A stretch of 64,000 nt of DNA from Zonotrichia leucophrys gambelii (taxonomy: Eukaryota > Chordata > Aves > Passeriformes > Passerellidae). This document shows, piece after piece, positions 58,601 through 64,000 of this stretch. Within the stretch, counting starts at the first letter, position 1. The number at the start of each line of letters is the position of its first letter. The stretch covers positions 16,804,038 to 16,868,037 of the forward strand of contig NC_088173.1 in NCBI RefSeq assembly GCF_028769735.1, given 5' to 3'. The position numbers and the translations under genes are program-made. The notes under the pieces are model-generated. The model had not been told where the DNA came from and made no database searches. It worked only from the letters and a program-made list of their open reading frames with translations.

Positions 58601-61600
58601 GTTTAGCAGAGAAAAAGTAGTCACTCTTTCAGAGCCTATTTCCAATTTCCTATCTGCAAAATATTTATTGTACTTGAAGATCTGCTAGATGTTCTGGAGA
58701 AGGTAGTTTGAATATTTTAAATGTTAAAAGAACTAATTATTAATTGGGATTTAATTTTTGGAAATCTGGCAAGAATTTTATGGCTTTCAGAGAGAACAAT
58801 AAAGGTCAACCCATCCTGACTCAATTTATGTATAATAGCTGATATTTTGGTACATGGATACTATTCAGAAAGAATTAAAAATTAACTAAAGGAACAAGTG
58901 TTTTTTCCAGCATCTCTTGTAACCTATAGGCTTAGTATGTGTGCCCTTGCTTTTCACTATCATAAATCCTTCATTTCTCCATGTATTATATCTAAATGCT
59001 TCTTAATGCCAATATCTTAAAGCATTGAAGAAGTATAATGAAGGGAGATTAATTATTTCAGTTTGATGAGAAGATTATTCTTAAAGACAAGAAAAAAAAT
59101 TCTGAATTTTCAAACATCACTTTTTCTGTTACAATATTTTCATGATGTAAATATATATTAGATGTTCTGTGAAAAAGTAATGGTTCTAATGACCTTGGAA
59201 AATGTATCCAGGTCTTTAATTTTTAATATTGTGACCAAGTAGCTGTTTTTATTTCCAAATGAATTTGAGGATTGTGTTTTAAATAATGAGGTAGCCTCTG
59301 GTGAGGCAGAGCTAGTGATCCCTGTAAATACCAGGAAAACTCTTGGGATGTTAGAAGACAGGGACTGTAATCCCCCCAAATGGATGGACAAGACAAGAGG
59401 ATTTTATAGCAGTACTAAATGGAAGCTCCTGCCCAAAGATGTGTTAAATTGCAATATACACTTTGGAGATGGGAGTGCTTGCTGGTATATAATTCTTTCA
59501 TATCTGTATATTCAGTTGCTATAGGAACAAGACTTTAGATAGAGTTAAGTAGAGAATAAACTGAGAACTTAATGTACAGCTCTTTCTGATGAAAGAGATG
59601 TCCTTTAATCCTCACATCTTGCTGCCATCTGGACTATAGTTCAATATTTTTACTATGCCATCTATGTTTCTTCTAAAATGTACTTCTGATCATGCCTTAG
59701 CAATAAATGCTGAGTACAGTAAACTATTTGAGTGAAGGAACTGTTGTTCTACAGGGAGTGGGTAATTCACAACTATAAGTAGAAGGCTTAATGACAGATC
59801 TCAATTTCCTTTTACATATGTTGCATACATGCCTGTAAAATCCCTGCATACATGAAATTTGTGTAAAACTTCAAATAACAATTCTGGAAATAACTGTACC
59901 AAATTCTATTTAGTCTTCTGGTGGAAGAAAACACTGCCAGTTTTCAATGTTAATGAACCTTTCCTTTGGTTGTATTGACTGAGTAGAAAATGGCATCAAT
60001 GACTCAAGTTCTTTGTGTTCAAATATAAGGGCTGATACTGAGAAATGTGAGAGTAGTCATGAAGAGGAAGATTTCAGATTACATATTTAGATGTTTAAAA
60101 TAGAGGAAAAATAGTCAAATTTGAATATTATATCAGTGGACGCTGTATGGTGAGGATAATGATAGATTTAATCAACTGAGAATTAGACAGGCTTTAGAAA
60201 AGCATGGTGAAGACAGAATTGAAATGCACCAAAATATTTGGGTTTTTGTTACAAAGAAAAAATTTCTGGGTAATATAGACTGCTACAAAAGCATTAGATG
60301 CTTCTAAACACCATTTTCCCTGTTCTCAGTCATGGATGTCCAACAGTGACCTGAAACTCAGTAACTTCAAGAAAGATTCTGTGCTCTCTGCTGGATCCCC
60401 ATTGCCTCATTGCAGTCTCTTTTTTCATTTTTATTTTTCTTTTCCATTTTTTTTTTAAATCATAGACAACCCTGTCTACAGTTCTTTGAATAATTTTCTT
60501 TTATCTTTTGTGGGAAGAAAACTTGCATAATAAGTGCATGTATAAGAATTGAGAATTTTATTACCTGACATTTTCAATATGAATTATTAAAAGTCAGATT
60601 TATTTCTGTGTGGCAGTGTCTCTTCAGGTATGATTGAATATCTGCTACTGATGGAGCACTCATAAATTTTCAAAAAGTCAGTTTCTTGTTTAAGAATGTA
60701 TTTCAGATCTTACCTATAATAATTGCTTAATATTATGTTGATGTAGTATTATGATAACTTACATTGAATATGCTAATGCAATAGAAATTATTATTCTGTA
60801 CTGGATCCCAGAGAAGTAAAGTTGTGGAGTTTTGGTGCTTTGTTTTTTTGTTTGGTTGGTTAGTTTTTTCTCTTTTGAATGATCCACAAAATCCAGGATT
60901 TATAAGAATAAAATTAGAATTATTACCTTATTAAATATAGAAAACTCAAAATGATTATGCCAGGGAGAACAGAAATAAAAGACGGTTGGAAAATTCTGCC
61001 CACAGTGGTTTAGCATGTGAGTCTTACTAAAGTTAGTTCAGTGGCTTTTTGCTCTACAGGAACGTCTGTGGACTCCTGCCTGGTACGTGGGGTGTTTGTT
61101 CTCTGAGACTTGCTTGCCTGCTTCACACGCTGCTCTGCACTAATCTGATTCTCTTTGCTTGAGATGCAGCTTGAAGCTCTTCGGTGCTGCTCTTACTTCC
61201 TTCTTTGTGTGCTGCCTACTTCAAAGCATCTCCACCATAAGCATGCTCAGCTTCTCCTTGGGAAAAGAGCAGCCTTCCCCTGCCACCTATTCATTTTTGA
61301 AGTTGTTTTTTATTTTTTCCAAGAGGTCTTACCTTAGGTAGTCTACTAAAGTCATATAGCATAAAAGAAGAACAACCAATAAAGCATATTATTTTAATTT
61401 CAGTATTTTTAAGACCAATTCATATCAGTAAACAGAATTACAACCTTTTGCTTCAGTTCCTTAGGGACTTTACTGTAGCATAATAAAACAAGTAACATGA
61501 AAAACCTTTTAGCTGTAATGAAACTCAAGAAATTGTTTAAACTTTTATGAAGTAAGCTGATCTCTAACTGAAATAATCTGAATGGGTATTCTAGCTACAT

Positions 61601-62750
61601 CTGGTTATGTAATAAAAACATCAGACCAGTGATATTTCCCCCTGGTATTAGAATGAGGGGAAGATGAGTGGGAATTTTAGTTTATAAGAGCTGTCTTTCC
61701 TATATTTCAAGTCTGTTTTTCTGTTATTTCTCATGTCATCTGCTTCTCTGATTCATTATTCTTTTCACTCTTTTCTTTGAACCCTTCTTTTACAGAAGAG
61801 GGCTTTACAGAAGGGATTGCTTGAAGCTGTTATGGAGCAGATTTGACTTGAGATGTTTCTCACTACTCATTTTATTCACTTCTTCCACAATTCTGGATTG
61901 TGCAGACACTGTTTCTTTCTTTCCTGCTGACTTCTTATCACATAGCTGCCGACTTAGTCTGCAGTCAATTCAGTCCACTTTGTTTACAGAGGCAGTTCAA
62001 GCAGCTGTTACTTAGCCAGACTTTGAAGTAAGCATTAGACCTTAATTGTTGCATATTGGTCAGTGCTAAAGACAGTCCAGTCTTCTTCTGACTGGAGATG
62101 AGATTTGCATCCTAAAGATTTAACTAAAGTATGAGTTTCAAAGGCAATCTGCCCCAACCCGGTTAATATTTAATGATTTTTTATTTTCTTTCTTCTTCCA
62201 TGGACTTCATTAAGTTTTCTTAGTGTAAGTGGGGTAATAACTTTTTAGTCATAGGGATGATCCCCAAAAGACAGTTCTTTTCATATCCTTTTACTCATGG
62301 TAATAGTAATATGGAACACTAAGTCGTCTTCTTCTGTGTTCCAGTGCTTTTCCATGGATCTTTCGTAAATCTAACTTCTTCAAATGTGAAATTTCCCTGT
62401 AAAAGGTGTTTTGTTTTGTTACCTATTCAGTTTGGACAGAAGACTAGTGGGGAAGGAGAATAGTGCCAGTCTGGATTGACACAGATAAGTACAGTGACTG
62501 GAACAAAACTGAGCAGCTGCTCCCTGGTAGATCTGTGTTACTGAGGACATAAGGTGCCATCATAAACACCCAGGTCGGTGCACCTGTAGTGCACAAGGGC
62601 AAACTAAGTGATCTCTGAAGTCCTGAAAATAAGCTTACCTTTTTTATAAGTTTGAATCTGGCAAGCTGACAGTGTGTACCTACACTCTGACCTAAAACTC
62701 AAACATAGTCTGTGAGGATGTCACAGGACTTAAATCCACAGATTCCAAAG
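55646..62750. other. Long AT-rich intergenic region
   Basis: 7.1 kb without a recognisable gene, RNA gene or transposon. A 17 bp unit AGCAGTTTTTGTTAGAC is tandemly duplicated at about 57547-57583. Short open frames of 60-80 codons (57171-57526, 59158-59524, 61155-61341, 61821-62015) show no domain or splice context and are treated as chance. Confidence 0.7.
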
Positions 62751-62752
62751 AT

Positions 62753-62805
62753 TTCACAGAATATTCTGAGTTGGAAGGACTCACAAGGATTGTCAAGTCT
62801 AAATC
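62753..62805 (-). repeat. CR1 LINE 3' terminal fragment
   Basis: TTTCACAGAATATTCTGAGT followed by TGGAAGGACTCACAAGGAT is the reverse-complement CR1 tail (normally CACAGAAT repeats, then TTGGAAGGGACC). It lies about 65 bp from the LTR-like element that follows. Confidence 0.7.
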
Positions 62806-62870
62806 TTAAGTGAATAGCCTGCAGAAAAGAGGTGAATTGCGCAGTACATGAGAGATAGAAAGGCAAATAT

Positions 62871-63289
62871 TGTGAAGGAATAGAATGTAAGAGAATAGTG
62901 CAGAAGGCAGTCTCACACCTGAGGAGTTGCAGCTGTACCAATCACCAAAGATTAGGAGCAGGCCTGCCCTTAATGGGCCGCAGCTGTGTCCAGTAAGAAG
63001 ACGAGTGCTACAAAAGAGTGGGGTAGCTAGGTGAGGAGAGATGGAGTTTGTTGGCTGCGCTGTGAAGAGAGTTGGAGTTGTTGGCTGTGAAGAAGGAGTC
63101 ACTGCTGTGAGGAGCTGCCCATGGGAAATCACTGAGATGGCATGAGAGCTTTGCAATATGATTACAACAAAATATTGTACATCTAAAGGAACAAAATACT
63201 CCATCTTACTAATGCTCTCTCTAGCTATAGTGATCCTCAATGTCCAAAACCTGTCACTGGGTGTGTGGTCTGGTAGTTTTGTTACCATA
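62871..63289 (+). mobile_element. Avian ERV-type solo LTR, about 420 bp
   Basis: Begins TGTGAAGGAATAGAATG and contains GGGCCGCAGCTGTGTCCAGT, a TATA-like GTGCTACAAAAGAGTGG, and later GTCACTGGGTGTGTGGTC. It ends near TTTTGTTACCATA. This layout resembles, from memory, an LTR family found in songbirds that ends GTTACCACA. The terminal CA is altered and I see no clean target duplication, so the 3' boundary is approximate. No internal retroviral genes. Confidence 0.65.
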
Positions 63290-64000
63290 GCATAATTCAG
63301 CACTAACACAAAAAACCCACAAATTTCTCATGCAAGAAAATGCCTTTGTACTGTTTTGTGGAGCATCCTGAAATGCACTATAATTAATATTGTTTTCAGA
63401 AAATGTAAAGATAATAGATGCATTTTCAGTACTTAAGGCTCACCCTATTGTGTAAGATAGGCTACTTAGCCATAGAGCCATACATCTGAATAATTATTCC
63501 ATGACTTTTGGCTTATACCATTTCTTTTTACAATTAGTCTGGTGACAGCTTGAATGAAAATTAGTTGAGTGACATTAGCTAGATGAATAGCATTCATCTA
63601 GTTATTAATAGACCTTGAAAATATTTCTGTCTTCTGGAATCATTCAGCTATTTTCTTTGGCAGCTAATGTCTTAATGAAAATTAAGATCATAAAGGTTAT
63701 GCTTCTGTTCTTACTCAGTTCATTTAGTGCCTTTTGAGAGCTGTGTTTTTGATTCCAAAAAGTGTTGTACTATTTGCTCTATATTATATCACTGGGCTTA
63801 ATAAATGCAATAATAAACATTAAAAAATCATAATAAATATTTGTTTTCAAAGAATGAACATTACTTGTGTGTGCACCTGTTCGGATAATACTGTACATAT
63901 GTGTTTGTATACATATATATAAAACAGTTACATGCATTTGAATAAAAAATTAATAAATAAAAAGATAGTAATCTCTTTTCCAAGATTGAATCTTAAATAA
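63290..64000. other. AT-rich intergenic end of the window
   Basis: Very AT-rich, with alternating TA tracts (TATACATATATATAAAAC, about 63908-63925). No gene or repeat family recognised. Confidence 0.7.

Noticed and set aside
62806..63309. 167-codon minus-strand frame
   Set aside because: It is antisense to the LTR-like element at 62871-63289 and has no recognisable domain.
1..64000. CRISPR arrays, bacterial-type operons, phage or toxin systems
   Set aside because: No spaced repeat arrays or prokaryotic gene organisation. The window is clearly vertebrate nuclear DNA.

Overview
The window is vertebrate nuclear DNA, almost certainly from a bird and probably a songbird. The evidence is intron-split coding sequence, abundant CR1 LINE copies (the dominant avian LINE), and several solo LTRs of types familiar from passerine genomes. 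There are no operons, no CRISPR arrays, and I recognise no tRNA or rRNA genes. Nearly all open reading frames are chance frames or decayed retroelement fragments.

The one clear gene is WDR17 (WD repeat domain 17) on the minus strand, covering bases 1 to about 33.7 kb and running off the left edge. I reconstructed 13 coding exons from exon 2 (start codon at 23967) to exon 14 (cut at base 1). All GT/AG junctions and reading phases agree across 1,844 coding bases, about 614 codons. This is roughly the first half of a protein that is about 1,320 residues in mammals. It holds the two WD40 propellers; the helical C-terminal half lies outside the window. The likely promoter is a CpG island at about 33.2-34.1 kb. 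It contains a perfect RFX X-box and a second imperfect one, 34 bp apart.

The introns carry retroelements: a 3.1 kb broken CR1 in intron 10, a 388 bp ERVK-type solo LTR with a perfect 6 bp target duplication in intron 5, and two large solo LTRs plus a CR1 tail in intron 1. Every sizeable insertion in the gene is antisense to WDR17. Intron 12 holds a striking 42 bp inverted repeat with a 13-base loop.

From 34.1 kb to 64 kb I find no convincing protein gene. This part is AT-rich intergenic DNA with CR1 fragments (35.6, 37.3, 43.5-44.5, 49.0-51.6, 55.4 and 62.8 kb), two further LTR-like elements (46.2 and 62.9 kb), and a second CpG island at 40.7-41.05 kb. That island contains a near-consensus CTCF motif and a 17-18 bp GC-rich minisatellite. 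In mammals the gene on this side of WDR17 is GPM6A, transcribed divergently. The second island could therefore be a boundary element, a lncRNA promoter, or a distal GPM6A promoter, but this is inference.

I found no previously undescribed biological system. The items most worth a second look are the intron 12 hairpin, the paired X-boxes, the CTCF/CpG/minisatellite island, and the LTR-like block at 46.2 kb flanked by 12 bp direct repeats.
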